Positions 25,944 through 35,291 of a stretch of 64,000 nt of DNA are shown here, in pieces. The stretch covers positions 62,001 to 126,000 of the forward strand of contig VGCC01000002.1 of NCBI GenBank assembly GCA_016870195.1, read 5' to 3'. The notes below the pieces were generated by a model, which saw only the letters and a list, made by a program, of their open reading frames with translations, was not told the DNA's origin and searched no databases. The stretch is from Actinomycetota bacterium (lineage in GTDB: Bacteria; Actinomycetota; Actinomycetes; S36-B12). The stretch's first letter is position 1, and each line of letters opens with the position of its first letter. The position numbers were made by a program, and so were the translations under genes.

Positions 25944-26237
25944 TTGGCGGCTGAGCGTGGTGCGGGGCCTGTGCGAACGTGCATTGGATGCCGGACCCGT
26001 GACGAGGTTGGAAATCTGATTCGAATCACCGCGCACGATGGCGTGTGCGTGGTGGAGCAGGGTCGGGGTACTCCCGGCCGTGGGGCGTACGTTCACCCGC
26101 GGGCGGAATGCCTTGATCGTGTGGAGCGCACCTCCACCCTGGCTCGGGCCCTCCGGGTGCCCGGGCAGCTGTCGATGGACGGGGTGCGCGCCGCGGTGCT
26201 TCAGGCACCGAACTCCGCGGGCAACCGTTCGCGGTGA
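25944..26237 (+). CDS. ylxR: YlxR-family RNA-binding protein (RnpM-like)
   Basis: A small basic protein of up to 97 residues with the family signature VRTCIGCRTRDEVGNLIRI near the N-terminus and TPGRGAYVHPRAECLDR in the middle. YlxR/RnpM proteins bind RNA, including RNase P in some bacteria, and are nearly always encoded between nusA and infB, as here. The start is ambiguous: TTG at 25944 follows the nusA stop by two bases, while GTG at 25971 sits directly before the conserved block. Confidence 0.88.
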   Translation: MAAERGAGPVRTCIGCRTRDEVGNLIRITAHDGVCVVEQGRGTPGRGAYVHPRAECLDRVERTSTLARALRVPGQLSMDGVRAAVLQAPNSAGNRSR

Positions 26238-26266
26238 CGGACACTTCCACCAGGGAGTAGTTGGAG

Positions 26267-26315
26267 ATGAACACCCCATGAGTGCGCGAGCATGAACGTG
26301 CAGCGCAGCCACTGA
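26267..26315 (+). other. Chain of three ATGA-linked mini-ORFs in the infB leader
   Basis: Between ylxR and infB three tiny reading frames follow one another, each starting inside the stop of the previous one: MNTP (26267-26281), MSARA (26278-26295) and MNVQRSH (26292-26315). The first has GGAG directly upstream of its ATG. Chain and hairpin together fill most of the 117-base gap. They could be translated as a coupling or attenuation device, or be chance; nothing here proves translation. Confidence 0.4.
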
Positions 26316-26316
26316 C

Positions 26317-26340
26317 GGTCCGGGGTGCATAACCCGGACC
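26317..26340 (+). other. Perfect hairpin upstream of the infB ribosome binding site
   Basis: GGTCCGGG pairs with CCCGGACC, eight perfect base pairs around GTGCATAA. It ends five bases before the AGGAGA of infB and begins two bases after the mini-ORF chain. There is no U-tract, so it is more likely a leader structure affecting infB translation or RNA processing than a strong terminator. Confidence 0.55.
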
Positions 26341-26354
26341 AAGACAGGAGAGTC

Positions 26355-28982
26355 GTGTCGAAGGTTCGGGTCTACGAGCTCGCGAAGGAGCTCGGGGTTG
26401 AGAGCAAGGACGTCCTTGCGAAGCTCCAAGAATTGGGCGAATTCGTTCGCTCTGCCTCATCGACCATTGAGGCGCCCGTTGCCCGTCGCCTGAAAGAGGC
26501 GATGCCCGCGGCCGCACCCAAGAAGGCGCCCGCGAAGAAGGCAGCTGCAACGAAGCCCGCCGCGGAGAAGCCGGCGGCCGTGGAGAAGGCCGCTGTCGCA
26601 CCCGAACCGGCCCCCGTCGCACCCGAGTCACCTCCGCAGTCACCTGCCACCCCTCCGTCGGCGCCGGACGCGCCCGTTGCCGGGCCGCGACCCGCGGGCC
26701 CTAGGCCCATGGGCCCCCGCCCCGGCAACAACCCCTTCTCCTCCGGTGGCGGGGCCGGCATGGGTCGGCCCGCGCCCCGGCCCGGCAACAACCCGTTCAG
26801 CACCGGAGCCCCGCGGCCGAGTGGCGTGCCCGGTGCCCCGCGCCCGAACCCCGGAATGATGCCGACCCGGCCCGCGCGTCCCGCCGGACCCGGTCGTGGA
26901 CCCAGCGGACCCGGTCGTGGACCCGGCGGACCCGGTCGTGGACCCGGCGGTGGACGCCCCGGCTCACCGTCGATTCCCCTGGGGGCACCCCCACAGGGCC
27001 CCGGGGCGCCCGGTGGTCGTGGCGGATTCGGCCGCGGGGGAGGCCGCGGCACCACGGCGGGTGCCTTCGGCAAGCCGGGTGGGCGTCCCTCGCGCGGCCG
27101 GAAGTCCAAGCGCGCAAAGCGCCAAGAGTTCGACAATATGGAGGCGCCCAGCCTCGCCGGTGTGCGGATTCCCCGGGGCAGCGGTGACATCGTCCGTCTG
27201 CCTCGCGGTGCATCCCTCACTGATTTCGCGGAGAAGATCGATGTATCGCCCGCCGATCTCGTCAAGGTCCTCATCCAGCTCGGGGAGATGGTGACCGCTA
27301 CGCAGTCCATCGACGACGAGACGTTGGTCCTCCTGGGTAACGAGCTGAACTACGACGTCCAGGTCGTATCCCCTGAAGACGAAGATCGCGAACTGCTCGA
27401 GTCGTTCGACCTCGAATTCGGCGAGGACGAGGGGGACTCGTCGGATTTCGTGGCGCGCTCACCGGTGGTGACCGTCATGGGCCACGTCGACCATGGCAAA
27501 ACAAAGTTGCTGGATGCCATTCGCAAGACCAACGTTGTCAGTGGCGAGGCCGGAGGCATCACCCAGCACATCGGCGCCTACCAGGCGATCGCGCACACCC
27601 CCGATGGCGAACGCTTCCTGACCTTCATCGACACACCGGGCCATGAGGCATTTACGGCCATGCGTGCTCGTGGTGCCCAGGTCACGGACATCGCAGTCCT
27701 GGTCGTGGCGGCAGACGATGGCGTCAAACCGCAGACGATCGAGGCGCTCAACCACGCGCAGGCGGCCGGCGTCCCCATCGTCGTCGCGGTCAACAAGGTG
27801 GACAAGGAGGGAGCCGACCCGGTCAAGGTCCGCTCCCAACTGACGGAATACGGACTCGTGGCCGAGGATTTCGGCGGGGACACGATGTTCGTCGACGTGT
27901 CGGCGTTGAAGGGCGGTGGGATCGAGACCTTGCTTGAAGCGGTGCTCCTCACGGCCGACGCGGCCCTTGACCTTCGGGCGAATCCGAACCAGGACGCGCA
28001 GGGCGTCGCGATCGAGGCACACCTCGACCGTGGACGTGGCCCGGTGGCCACGGTCCTGGTGCAGCGCGGCACCCTGCGACCAGGTGACTCGATCGTCGCC
28101 GGAGACGCATTCGGACGCGTGCGAGCGATGCTTGACGACGCTGGCAATCCGGTTGAGGAGGCAGGCCCCTCCACACCTGTGCAAGTTCTCGGGCTCACAT
28201 CCGTCCCAGGTGCCGGCGATTCCTTCCTCGTCGTTCCCGAGGATCGGACGGCACGCCACATCGCCCAGACTCGCCAAGCGCGCGAACGCAATGCGCTCCT
28301 GGCCAAGAACCGCGTCAAGAGATCGCTTGAGGACTTCCTGGAGTCCTTGGAGAAGGGCGATGTTGCGGAGTTGACGCTCATTCTCAAGGGCGACGTCTCA
28401 GGATCCGTCGAGGCACTCGAAGACGCGCTGACGAAGATCGATGTAGGCGCTGAGGTGTCCCTGCGCGTCATCCATCGTGGCGTTGGCGCCATCACCAAGA
28501 ACGACGTGACCCTCGCGAGTGCCTCCAAGGCCGTCATCATCGGCTTCAACGTGAGGCCCGAGGGCAAGGTGGCGGAATTCGCGTCGCACGAGGGTGTGGA
28601 CGTGTGCTACTACAGCGTGATCTACCAGGCGATTGACGAGATCGAAGCCGCTCTGAAGGGCATGCTCAAGCCCGAGTTTGAAGAGGTGCAGTTGGGCATG
28701 GCTGAAGTTCGCGAGGTCTTCAAGTCATCGAAATTCGGGACCATCGCGGGGTGTCTCGTGCAATCCGGTGAGGTGCGCAGAAACGCGAAGGCACGTGTCA
28801 TCCGTGATGGAGCGGTTGTTGCGGACAATGTATCCATTGCAACCCTTCGCCGGTTCAAGGACGACGTGACGGAGGTGAAGGAAGGGTTCGAATGCGGCAT
28901 CAACCTTGGTTCCTTCCAGGATCTCAAGGTTGACGACCAGATCGAGACCTTCGAGATGCGCGAGAAGCCACGTAAGCCATGA
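26355..28982 (+). CDS. infB: Translation initiation factor IF-2
   Basis: An 875-residue GTPase that positions initiator tRNA on the 30S subunit and promotes subunit joining. N-terminal IF2_N module ([20 protein letters not shown]), then a long low-complexity linker rich in Ala, Pro, Gly and Arg (about residues 55-265) with three GPGRGP[SG] repeats. The G domain has G1 GHVDHGKT (376-383), DTPGHEAF and NKVDK. Domains II to IV follow, including [14 protein letters not shown] at 26355 was chosen: AGGAGA lies just upstream and the protein then begins with the standard VSKVRVYEL. Upstream codons belong to the leader hairpin. The stop overlaps rbfA (ATGA). Confidence 0.97.
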   Translation: MSKVRVYELAKELGVESKDVLAKLQELGEFVRSASSTIEAPVARRLKEAMPAAAPKKAPAKKAAATKPAAEKPAAVEKAAVAPEPAPVAPESPPQSPATPPSAPDAPVAGPRPAGPRPMGPRPGNNPFSSGGGAGMGRPAPRPGNNPFSTGAPRPSGVPGAPRPNPGMMPTRPARPAGPGRGPSGPGRGPGGPGRGPGGGRPGSPSIPLGAPPQGPGAPGGRGGFGRGGGRGTTAGAFGKPGGRPSRGRKSKRAKRQEFDNMEAPSLAGVRIPRGSGDIVRLPRGASLTDFAEKIDVSPADLVKVLIQLGEMVTATQSIDDETLVLLGNELNYDVQVVSPEDEDRELLESFDLEFGEDEGDSSDFVARSPVVTVMGHVDHGKTKLLDAIRKTNVVSGEAGGITQHIGAYQAIAHTPDGERFLTFIDTPGHEAFTAMRARGAQVTDIAVLVVAADDGVKPQTIEALNHAQAAGVPIVVAVNKVDKEGADPVKVRSQLTEYGLVAEDFGGDTMFVDVSALKGGGIETLLEAVLLTADAALDLRANPNQDAQGVAIEAHLDRGRGPVATVLVQRGTLRPGDSIVAGDAFGRVRAMLDDAGNPVEEAGPSTPVQVLGLTSVPGAGDSFLVVPEDRTARHIAQTRQARERNALLAKNRVKRSLEDFLESLEKGDVAELTLILKGDVSGSVEALEDALTKIDVGAEVSLRVIHRGVGAITKNDVTLASASKAVIIGFNVRPEGKVAEFASHEGVDVCYYSVIYQAIDEIEAALKGMLKPEFEEVQLGMAEVREVFKSSKFGTIAGCLVQSGEVRRNAKARVIRDGAVVADNVSIATLRRFKDDVTEVKEGFECGINLGSFQDLKVDDQIETFEMREKPRKP
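26886..26948 (+). repeat. Three 21-base tandem repeats inside infB
   Basis: Three copies of a 21-base unit starting GGACCCGGTCGTGG encode [14 protein letters not shown] and GPGRGPG in the flexible IF-2 linker. Copy number is likely to vary between strains by slippage. Confidence 0.85.
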
Positions 28983-29404
28983 GCGCAAGTGAGGCCCGGC
29001 AACGGAAGCTCGCGGAGCGGATCCAGCACATCGTCGCGGAGATGCTGGAGTCACGGGTCAAGGACCCCCGCATGGGGTTCATCACCGTGACCGACGTACG
29101 TGTCACCCCGGACCTGCGCGAGGCCTCCATCTTCTACACCGTGCTGGGATCTGCGGAGGATCAGGAGAACACGCGCGTGGCACTGGACTCGGCAACGGGC
29201 CTGTTGCGGTCGGAGGTGGGCCGCCAAACGGGAATCAAGTTCACTCCGACGCTCACATTCATCGCCGACGCAGTGCCGGAGAACGCCCGGCATGTCGAAG
29301 ACCTGTTGGCTCAGGCCGCGGCCGCGGACGCCGAGGTCCACCAGCAAGCCAGCAACGCCCGGTATGCCGGTGATGCAGATCCCTACCGCCATCCGGTTGA
29401 GTGA
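28979..29404 (+). CDS. rbfA: 30S ribosome-binding factor RbfA
   Basis: A 141-residue KH-fold protein that matures the 5' end of 16S rRNA in the 30S subunit. Visible features are [18 protein letters not shown] at the start, [19 protein letters not shown] in the middle and [21 protein letters not shown] near the end. The ATG overlaps the infB stop and the stop overlaps the truB GTG, so infB, rbfA and truB are tightly coupled. Confidence 0.95.
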   Translation: MSASEARQRKLAERIQHIVAEMLESRVKDPRMGFITVTDVRVTPDLREASIFYTVLGSAEDQENTRVALDSATGLLRSEVGRQTGIKFTPTLTFIADAVPENARHVEDLLAQAAAADAEVHQQASNARYAGDADPYRHPVE

Positions 29405-30285
29405 TCGTGCAGGCACCTCGGGGATTTGCTGTTATCGACAAGCCCCCGGGAATCACCTCGCATGACGCCGTTGCGCGCGCTCGCCGGGTCCTTGGGATCC
29501 GGCGCATCGGGCACGGCGGAACCCTCGACCCCATGGCCACAGGTGTGCTCATCTTGGGTGTCGGAGATGCAACGAGGCTCCTGCAATGGGTGTCCCGCGG
29601 GGATAAGTGCTACGAAGCAACGGTGCGACTGGGGAGCTCGACATCAACCGATGATGCGGAGGGCGAGATCCTCGAGGTTGCCTCACCGGATGCCCTGAGC
29701 CACCTGACGGACGCCCTGATCGGTGCAGCCATAGCGCGATTTCATGGATCGATCATGCAGGTTCCGAGCAAGGTCTCCGCGATCAAAGTGGACGGCGTCC
29801 GGGCCTACGCCCGCGCTCGCACGGGAGAGGCATTCGAGTTGGCGCCCCGCCCAGTCACGATCTCGAGCATCGACTGGTCCGTGTCAGCCCGGATGAGCGA
29901 TCACATCGACATCCACCTGAATGTGTGCTGTTCCTCGGGGACCTACGTGCGCGCACTTGCGCGCGATATCGGAATCGCACTCGGTGTCGGAGGGCATGTG
30001 ACAGCGTTGAGACGTACCCGTGCGGGAGGTTTCACACTCGATGATGCCGTTCCGCTCGATGCACTCACAGATTCCGACCTCATCCCACTCGCGAGTGTGG
30101 CCAAGCGGGTTTTTCCTACCATCACGGTATCTCCCGAGATCGCGGTGAGTGTTCGACATGGCCGCCCGATCCCATGGCCACCGGACGTCGTGGGCACCGC
30201 GGCCTTACTGGCGCCGGATGCGTCGCTCCTCGCTGTGTGTCATGAGGTTGATGGGGCAGCCCGCTACGACTGCGTGTTTGCGTAG
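29401..30285 (+). CDS. truB: tRNA pseudouridine(55) synthase TruB
   Basis: A 294-residue enzyme that converts U55 of the tRNA T-loop to pseudouridine. The N-terminal GFAVIDKPPGITSHDAV and catalytic Asp43 in HGGTLDPMATGVL are diagnostic. KCYEATVRLGSSTSTDD and CSSGTYVRALARDIG are also typical. The GTG start overlaps the rbfA stop. Its TAG stop is reused as the first bases of the -10 box of ribF. Confidence 0.96.
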   Translation: MIVQAPRGFAVIDKPPGITSHDAVARARRVLGIRRIGHGGTLDPMATGVLILGVGDATRLLQWVSRGDKCYEATVRLGSSTSTDDAEGEILEVASPDALSHLTDALIGAAIARFHGSIMQVPSKVSAIKVDGVRAYARARTGEAFELAPRPVTISSIDWSVSARMSDHIDIHLNVCCSSGTYVRALARDIGIALGVGGHVTALRRTRAGGFTLDDAVPLDALTDSDLIPLASVAKRVFPTITVSPEIAVSVRHGRPIPWPPDVVGTAALLAPDASLLAVCHEVDGAARYDCVFA

Positions 30286-30288
30286 GCT
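30283..30288 (+). promoter_or_regulatory. -10 box, leaderless start of ribF
   Basis: TAGGCT six bases before the GTG at 30295; its TAG is the truB stop codon. Confidence 0.6.
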
Positions 30289-30294
30289 CGACGC

Positions 30295-31209
30295 GTGCCC
30301 GCCGATGAGCGCTGTGTCATCACCATGGGTGTCTTCGATGGCGTCCATCGTGGTCATCAGGCGTTGTTGCAGAAGGCCCGTGACGTTGCCGACACCTACG
30401 GGCTCCCGCTGGTTGTCCTGACCTTCGATCCGCATCCAGCGTCGGTCTTGAGGCCCGGGTTCGAACCGGCACGCGTGATGTCCGTGCCACGGCGTTGCGA
30501 GGAGCTCAAGGCTCATGGCGCGGACTGGGTCGAGGTGGTCCCCTTCGACTCAACCGTGTCCACCATGACAGAGGAGGAGTTCGCCCGCGAATACTTCACG
30601 CGCCGAAACAGGGCCGCTGCAGTCGTCGTGGGTGACAACCTTCGATTTGGCCGAGATGCGGCGGGGGATGTCGCGCGACTCAAGAAACTGGGCGAAGCCC
30701 TCGGCTTCGAGGGTGTGGGCGTGGAGTTGTCACGAGATGCGGCGCCGTGGTCATCCACGCGGGTGCGCGCGGCACTCTCGGCAGGCGACATCGCCGGTGC
30801 GCGCACGATCCTCGGGAGGGATCCCGAGATCGAGGGTGTCGTGGTGAGCGGAGATCGGCGCGGGCGTGAACTCGGCTATCCGACCGCCAACGTTCACGCC
30901 GATTCCGGAGTCGCCCTTCCCCCCGAGGGGGTGTATGCCGGGTTTCTCGTAGCGGGAGGGGAGCGCCTCCCCGCCGCGATATCCGTGGGAACGAACCCGC
31001 AGTTCGGGGGAGTGGAGATGCGCGTCGAGGCCTATGTGCTCGACCGCGATGACCTCGATCTCTACGGGGGTCGTGTCCGCCTGGAGTTCCGCTCGCGCCT
31101 GCGGGACCAAGCCACGTTCCCCACGCTTCAGGACTATCTCGCCCAAATGGAGCGCGATGTGGAGTCGGTGCGGCGCGCGCTGGCCGAAGCCCCTCGGTCC
31201 GCGCCGTGA
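30295..31209 (+). CDS. ribF: Bifunctional riboflavin kinase / FAD synthetase
   Basis: A 304-residue enzyme making FMN and then FAD. The N-terminal nucleotidyltransferase domain shows MGVFDGVHRGHQALL, LTFDPHPASVL, VVVGDNLRFGRDAAGD and the SSTRVR motif. The C-terminal kinase domain shows GRELGYPTANVH, GVYAGFLV and SVGTNPQFGG. Flanked by truB and rpsO, the usual bacterial order. The GTG start is fixed by the -10 box. Confidence 0.95.
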   Translation: MPADERCVITMGVFDGVHRGHQALLQKARDVADTYGLPLVVLTFDPHPASVLRPGFEPARVMSVPRRCEELKAHGADWVEVVPFDSTVSTMTEEEFAREYFTRRNRAAAVVVGDNLRFGRDAAGDVARLKKLGEALGFEGVGVELSRDAAPWSSTRVRAALSAGDIAGARTILGRDPEIEGVVVSGDRRGRELGYPTANVHADSGVALPPEGVYAGFLVAGGERLPAAISVGTNPQFGGVEMRVEAYVLDRDDLDLYGGRVRLEFRSRLRDQATFPTLQDYLAQMERDVESVRRALAEAPRSAP

Positions 31210-31220
31210 TGATGCCCTGC

Positions 31221-31226
31221 TAGCCT
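31221..31226 (+). promoter_or_regulatory. -10 box of rpsO-pnp
   Basis: TAGCCT about 93 bases before the rpsO ATG gives a leader of roughly 85 bases. The leader is GC-rich (GGCGGGCGCTTCGCGG) and could fold, as in rpsO leaders that bind S15. Position and consensus only. Confidence 0.45.
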
Positions 31227-31319
31227 GACCTCCGACGGTCGTGAGGCGGGCGCTTCGCGGCACGTGACCCGAGCGGAGCAATCCGCAGTGCCAAACCGCA
31301 CGCGCCCGAGAGGAAATGT

Positions 31320-31589
31320 ATGTCACTCGATACTGCTACGAAGTCCGCCATCATCGCCGAGTACGGCACGAAGCCTGGCGATACGGGTTCACCCGAGGTT
31401 CAGATCGCGCTTCTCACGCGCCGAATCCAGGACCTCACCGAGCACCTCAAGTCCCACAAGCACGATCACCACAGCCGCCGTGGGCTGCTCATCCTGGTCG
31501 GACAGCGACGTCGCCTGCTGGGGTATCTGTCGAACGTGGATATCGAGCGGTATCGAAGCCTGATCGAACGATTGGGCATCCGCCGCTGA
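31320..31589 (+). CDS. rpsO: 30S ribosomal protein S15
   Basis: An 89-residue primary rRNA-binding protein of the 30S subunit. [21 protein letters not shown] and [21 protein letters not shown] are the S15 signature. A GAGGAAA ribosome binding site precedes the ATG. Followed by pnp after 176 bases, the widespread rpsO-pnp arrangement. Confidence 0.98.
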   Translation: MSLDTATKSAIIAEYGTKPGDTGSPEVQIALLTRRIQDLTEHLKSHKHDHHSRRGLLILVGQRRRLLGYLSNVDIERYRSLIERLGIRR

Positions 31590-31695
31590 TTTTTGGCACA
31601 ACTGCACAACCGGACTTCATGTCCGCACAACCACAGATGGACGCTAGATGGTGTGCGTCGGTCCTCGGTAGTGGCTGCCGGGCCTTGATCCCGTT

Positions 31696-31712
31696 GGTCT
31701 CGATCGAAGACC
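31696..31712 (+). other. First hairpin in the rpsO-pnp spacer
   Basis: GGTCT pairs with AGACC around CGATCGA. Part of a two-hairpin spacer of the type cut by RNase III in rpsO-pnp transcripts of other bacteria. Confidence 0.4.
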
Positions 31713-31727
31713 GTCCGACTCCACGGC

Positions 31728-31754
31728 GTCTCGGGCATCGTGCCCGGTAGAGAC
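31728..31754 (+). other. Second hairpin, directly upstream of the pnp ribosome binding site
   Basis: GTCTC-GGGCA pairs with TGCCC-(GGTA)-GAGAC around TCG: ten pairs with a four-base bulge, just before AAGGAG of pnp. Likely site for processing and autoregulation of PNPase. Confidence 0.5.
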
Positions 31755-31765
31755 AAGGAGATCTC

Positions 31766-33955
31766 ATGGACGGATTCCATGTATCCACGGCTGAAGCCGT
31801 GATCGACAACGGGTCCTTCGGCACCCGAACCATCCGATTCGAGACAGGGAGATTCGCGCGGCAGGCCGCTGGCTCCGTGACTGCGTATCTCGATGACGAG
31901 ACCGTGTTGCTGAGTGCCACCACAGCGTCCAAGCAGCCCAAGGAGCATTTCGACTTCTTCCCCCTCACGGTGGATGTCGAAGAACGCATGTACTCGGTTG
32001 GCCGCATCCCAGGGTCGTTCTTCCGCCGCGAGGGCCGGCCCACCGAGGATGCCATCCTCACGTGTCGGCTGATCGACCGACCGTTGCGCCCGAGTTTCGC
32101 GAATGGCCTGCGCAACGAAGTACAGGTTGTCGTGACGGTGCTCGCGCTGAACCCGAATGACCTGTACGACGTCGTGGCGATCAATGCGGCATCTACCTCG
32201 ACTCAGTTGGCGGGTCTTCCCTACAGCGGTCCTGTCGGCGGCGTCCGCGTGGCACTCATCAGGGATCAGTGGGTTGCGTTCCCGACGCATGAGCAACTCC
32301 GCGAGGCCGTCTTCGACATGGTTGTCGCAGGTCGTATCGCAGGGAGTGACGTTGCGATCATGATGGTCGAAGCGGAAGCCACAGACCGCACAGTGGAGCT
32401 GGTCGCCGGCGGCGCCACCGCGCCAACCGAGGAGGTTGTCGCCGCTGGTTTGGAAGCGGCTAAGCCCGCGATACGTGCGCTCTGCGTGGCGCAGCAGCAA
32501 CTTGCAGAGGCGGCAGGCAAGCCACCTGTCGACTACCCCGTGTTCCTTGACTACGAATCGGATGCCTACGACGCCGTTGAGCGTCTCGCGATTGCCGATC
32601 TCCGACAGGCGATGCAGATCGCGGGCAAATCCGAGCGCGAGGCCCGCCTCGATGACATCAAGACGGTCCACATCGCTGAACTTGCCCCGAGTTTTGAAGG
32701 GCGTGAGAAGGAGCTCTCTGCCGCGCTGAGGTCGGTGACGAAGAAGGTCGTGCGCGAACGGGTCCTGCGCGACAAGGTGCGAATCGACGGCCGCGGCCTC
32801 ACCGATATCCGCACCTTGACTGCGGAAGTCGACGTGCTACCCCGCGTGCATGGCTCGGCGCTGTTCGAACGGGGCGAGACCCAGATCCTGGGCGTCACAA
32901 CACTCAACATGCTCAAGATGGAGCAGATGCTGGACACCCTCAACCCGGACAACCGCAAGCGCTACATGCATAACTACAACTTCCCGCCGTACTCGACAGG
33001 TGAGACCGGGCGGGTCGGATCGCCGAAGCGTCGCGAGATCGGCCACGGGGCTCTCGCGGAGCGAGCACTCATCCCCGTTCTGCCCTCGCGGGAAGAGTTT
33101 CCCTATGCCATCCGTCAGGTATCGGAGGCTCTCGGGTCGAACGGATCGACGTCGATGGGATCGGTCTGCGCATCGACGATGTCTCTCTTGAACGCTGGTG
33201 TCCCACTCCGGGCACCCGTGGCGGGAATCGCGATGGGTTTGATCTCCGGTGATATTGACGGCCGCACGGAGTACGTGGCGCTGACGGACATCCTCGGTGC
33301 GGAGGACGCCTTCGGTGACATGGACTTTAAGGTTGCTGGTACACGAAATTTCGTCACAGCCCTTCAGCTGGATACGAAGTTGGACGGCATTCCTGCTGAG
33401 GTCCTTGCCAAGGCGCTTACCCAGGCGCGGGATGCACGTATGACCATTCTCGATGTGATGACAGAAGCCATCGATGCTCCCGATGAAATGGCCGTGACCG
33501 CGCCACGCGTGATCAGTATCACCATCCCGGTGGACAAGATCGGCGAGGTGATCGGGCCCAAGGGCAAGATCATCAACCAGATCCAAGAAGACACGGGTGC
33601 GGACATCACCATTGAGGACGATGGAACCATTTACATCGGAGCGACCGATGGCGCGTCTGCTGAGGCGGCGCGCACCGCGATCAATCAGATTGCGAATCCG
33701 ACGATGCCCGAGGTGGGGGAGCGCTACCTGGGCACCGTGGTCAAGACCACAACGTTCGGAGCCTTCATCTCCCTGGTTCCAGGTCGAGACGGGCTACTGC
33801 ACATCTCCGAGGTGAAGAAGATGGCGGGCAAGCCACGGATCGAGAGTGTGGAGGAGGTCCTCAAGGTGGGTGACAAGGTCCAGGTGGAGATCAAGGAGAT
33901 CGATTCCCGGGGCAAGCTGTCCCTGATCCCGGTGACCCCCGACTCCGAGGGCTAG
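31766..33955 (+). CDS. pnp: Polyribonucleotide nucleotidyltransferase (PNPase)
   Basis: A 729-residue 3'-5' phosphorolytic exoribonuclease. Two RNase PH domains (first: [20 protein letters not shown]; second: [14 protein letters not shown] and the catalytic [14 protein letters not shown]) are separated by the alpha-helical domain. A KH domain ([18 protein letters not shown], from about residue 597) and an S1 domain ([26 protein letters not shown] begins near 655, read in blocks) follow. The ATG has a consensus AAGGAGAT upstream. It degrades and tails RNA and can control its own message through the upstream hairpins. Confidence 0.97.
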   Translation: MDGFHVSTAEAVIDNGSFGTRTIRFETGRFARQAAGSVTAYLDDETVLLSATTASKQPKEHFDFFPLTVDVEERMYSVGRIPGSFFRREGRPTEDAILTCRLIDRPLRPSFANGLRNEVQVVVTVLALNPNDLYDVVAINAASTSTQLAGLPYSGPVGGVRVALIRDQWVAFPTHEQLREAVFDMVVAGRIAGSDVAIMMVEAEATDRTVELVAGGATAPTEEVVAAGLEAAKPAIRALCVAQQQLAEAAGKPPVDYPVFLDYESDAYDAVERLAIADLRQAMQIAGKSEREARLDDIKTVHIAELAPSFEGREKELSAALRSVTKKVVRERVLRDKVRIDGRGLTDIRTLTAEVDVLPRVHGSALFERGETQILGVTTLNMLKMEQMLDTLNPDNRKRYMHNYNFPPYSTGETGRVGSPKRREIGHGALAERALIPVLPSREEFPYAIRQVSEALGSNGSTSMGSVCASTMSLLNAGVPLRAPVAGIAMGLISGDIDGRTEYVALTDILGAEDAFGDMDFKVAGTRNFVTALQLDTKLDGIPAEVLAKALTQARDARMTILDVMTEAIDAPDEMAVTAPRVISITIPVDKIGEVIGPKGKIINQIQEDTGADITIEDDGTIYIGATDGASAEAARTAINQIANPTMPEVGERYLGTVVKTTTFGAFISLVPGRDGLLHISEVKKMAGKPRIESVEEVLKVGDKVQVEIKEIDSRGKLSLIPVTPDSEG

Positions 33956-33962
33956 ACCCCTC

Positions 33963-35273
33963 ATGGGGCGCGCACGCACGCAGACCCTCGTCGAGGACAG
34001 GGATGGCAGCACGATCCGCAGGACAGTCCTGCCCGGCGGGGTCCGCGTGGTCACTGAGTGGGTCCCGGGCGTCCGGTCCGCAGCGATGGGGGTCTGGGTG
34101 GGGGCGGGATCGCGCGACGAGTCACCCGTCACGACCGGGTCTGCGCACTTCCTCGAGCATCTGCTTTTCAAGGGGACGCGGCGACGGACAGCCCTGCAGA
34201 TCTCCGCGGAGATCGAGGCTGTCGGCGGTGATTTGAATGCCTTCACGTCCAAGGAGTACACCTGCTACCACGCACGTGTCTTGGATCAAGACCTCGATCT
34301 CGCGATGGACGTCGTCTTCGACGTGGTGTCATCGGCGGTACTCGCGCCCCCCGATGTCGAGTCCGAGCGTGGCGTGATCCTCGAGGAAATCGCGATGCAC
34401 GAGGACGATCCCGGGGAGATGGTGCACGACGAGTTTGCCCTCGCGCTCTTCGGCAACGAACCACTTGGACGACCGATACTCGGCTCCGTGGAGTCGATCA
34501 ACGGGTTGAGCCGCGATGCCATCCGTCGCTTCTACCGCACGCATTACCAGCCCCACCGTCTCGTGGTCTCGGCAGCGGGCAACGTCGACCACTCCCGGGT
34601 CGTGTCGGCGGTGCGTCGGAGTTTCGGGCACCTCGTTACAGAGGATCGCGAGCCCCATCGTCGGCGCCCCGGGCGCGCAAAAACAGTCATCTCGGGTGGA
34701 TCCAGGATCGTCACGCGGCCAACGGAGCAGGCGCACCTTGTGCTCGGGGCGCCGGGGTTTCCACGGTCGGACGACCGTCGCTACGCGACGTCGATCCTGG
34801 CCACCGCCCTAGGCGGCGGCATGAGTAGTCGACTCTTCCAAGAGGTGCGTGAGAAGCGGGGCCTCGCCTACTCGGTGTACTCCTACGCGCAAGGGTTCTC
34901 CGACACCGGGGTATTCAGCGTGTATGCGGGATGCCTGCCCGCCAAGGCGGACACGGTCCTGGAGGTGTGTCGCACGGAGCTCGAGTCCGTCGCGCGGTCC
35001 GGGCTCTCCGCTGAGGAGATTCGTCGGGCACAGGGGCAGGTACGGGGCGCGGCGGTTCTGGGCCAGGAGGACACAGGCGCACGTATGCACCGGATCGGCA
35101 AGGCGGAGCTCGTGGGCGAGGAGATCATCAGCATCGGAGAGGTTGTCCGCAGGGTTGAGCGCGTGAGCGCCACTGAAGTGGCGGATGTGGCTGCACTGCT
35201 TCTGGGGCAACCCATGACACTTGCGGTCGTCGGTCCCTTCGACGATTCGCACAGGTTCACCGCGGTCGCGTAG
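33963..35273 (+). CDS. M16-family zinc metallopeptidase (pitrilysin/processing-peptidase type)
   Basis: A 436-residue protein with the inverted zinc motif HxxEH (HFLEH, 62-66) followed by LLFKGTRRR, and the downstream metal glutamate in SERGVILEEIAMHEDDP. The C-terminal M16 domain is recognisable from LGGGMSSRLFQEVREKRGLAYSV, read across SSRLFQEVREKRGL. Such peptidases degrade oligopeptides or process precursors; the substrate is unknown. The place between pnp and dapB is standard in actinobacteria. The ATG sits within CCCCTCATGGGG, a small inverted repeat that could partly hide the start. Confidence 0.93.
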   Translation: MGRARTQTLVEDRDGSTIRRTVLPGGVRVVTEWVPGVRSAAMGVWVGAGSRDESPVTTGSAHFLEHLLFKGTRRRTALQISAEIEAVGGDLNAFTSKEYTCYHARVLDQDLDLAMDVVFDVVSSAVLAPPDVESERGVILEEIAMHEDDPGEMVHDEFALALFGNEPLGRPILGSVESINGLSRDAIRRFYRTHYQPHRLVVSAAGNVDHSRVVSAVRRSFGHLVTEDREPHRRRPGRAKTVISGGSRIVTRPTEQAHLVLGAPGFPRSDDRRYATSILATALGGGMSSRLFQEVREKRGLAYSVYSYAQGFSDTGVFSVYAGCLPAKADTVLEVCRTELESVARSGLSAEEIRRAQGQVRGAAVLGQEDTGARMHRIGKAELVGEEIISIGEVVRRVERVSATEVADVAALLLGQPMTLAVVGPFDDSHRFTAVA

Positions 35274-35279
35274 TCCCGG

Positions 35280-35285
35280 TAGCCT
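35280..35285 (+). promoter_or_regulatory. -10 box, leaderless start of dapB
   Basis: TAGCCT six bases before the ATG at 35292. Confidence 0.6.
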
Positions 35286-35291
35286 GCGGCC

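Noticed and set aside
26886-26948. Tandem repeats as a CRISPR-like array
   Set aside because: Units are directly adjacent without spacers and encode an in-frame GPGRGPx repeat of IF-2.
30458-30467. GGTTCGAACC resembling a tRNA T-arm
   Set aside because: It lies within the ribF coding region, and no acceptor stem, D-arm or anticodon arm can be built around it.
33956-33967. CCCCTCATGGGG as a pnp terminator
   Set aside because: Only four pairs with the M16 ATG in the loop and no U-tract; too weak to call.
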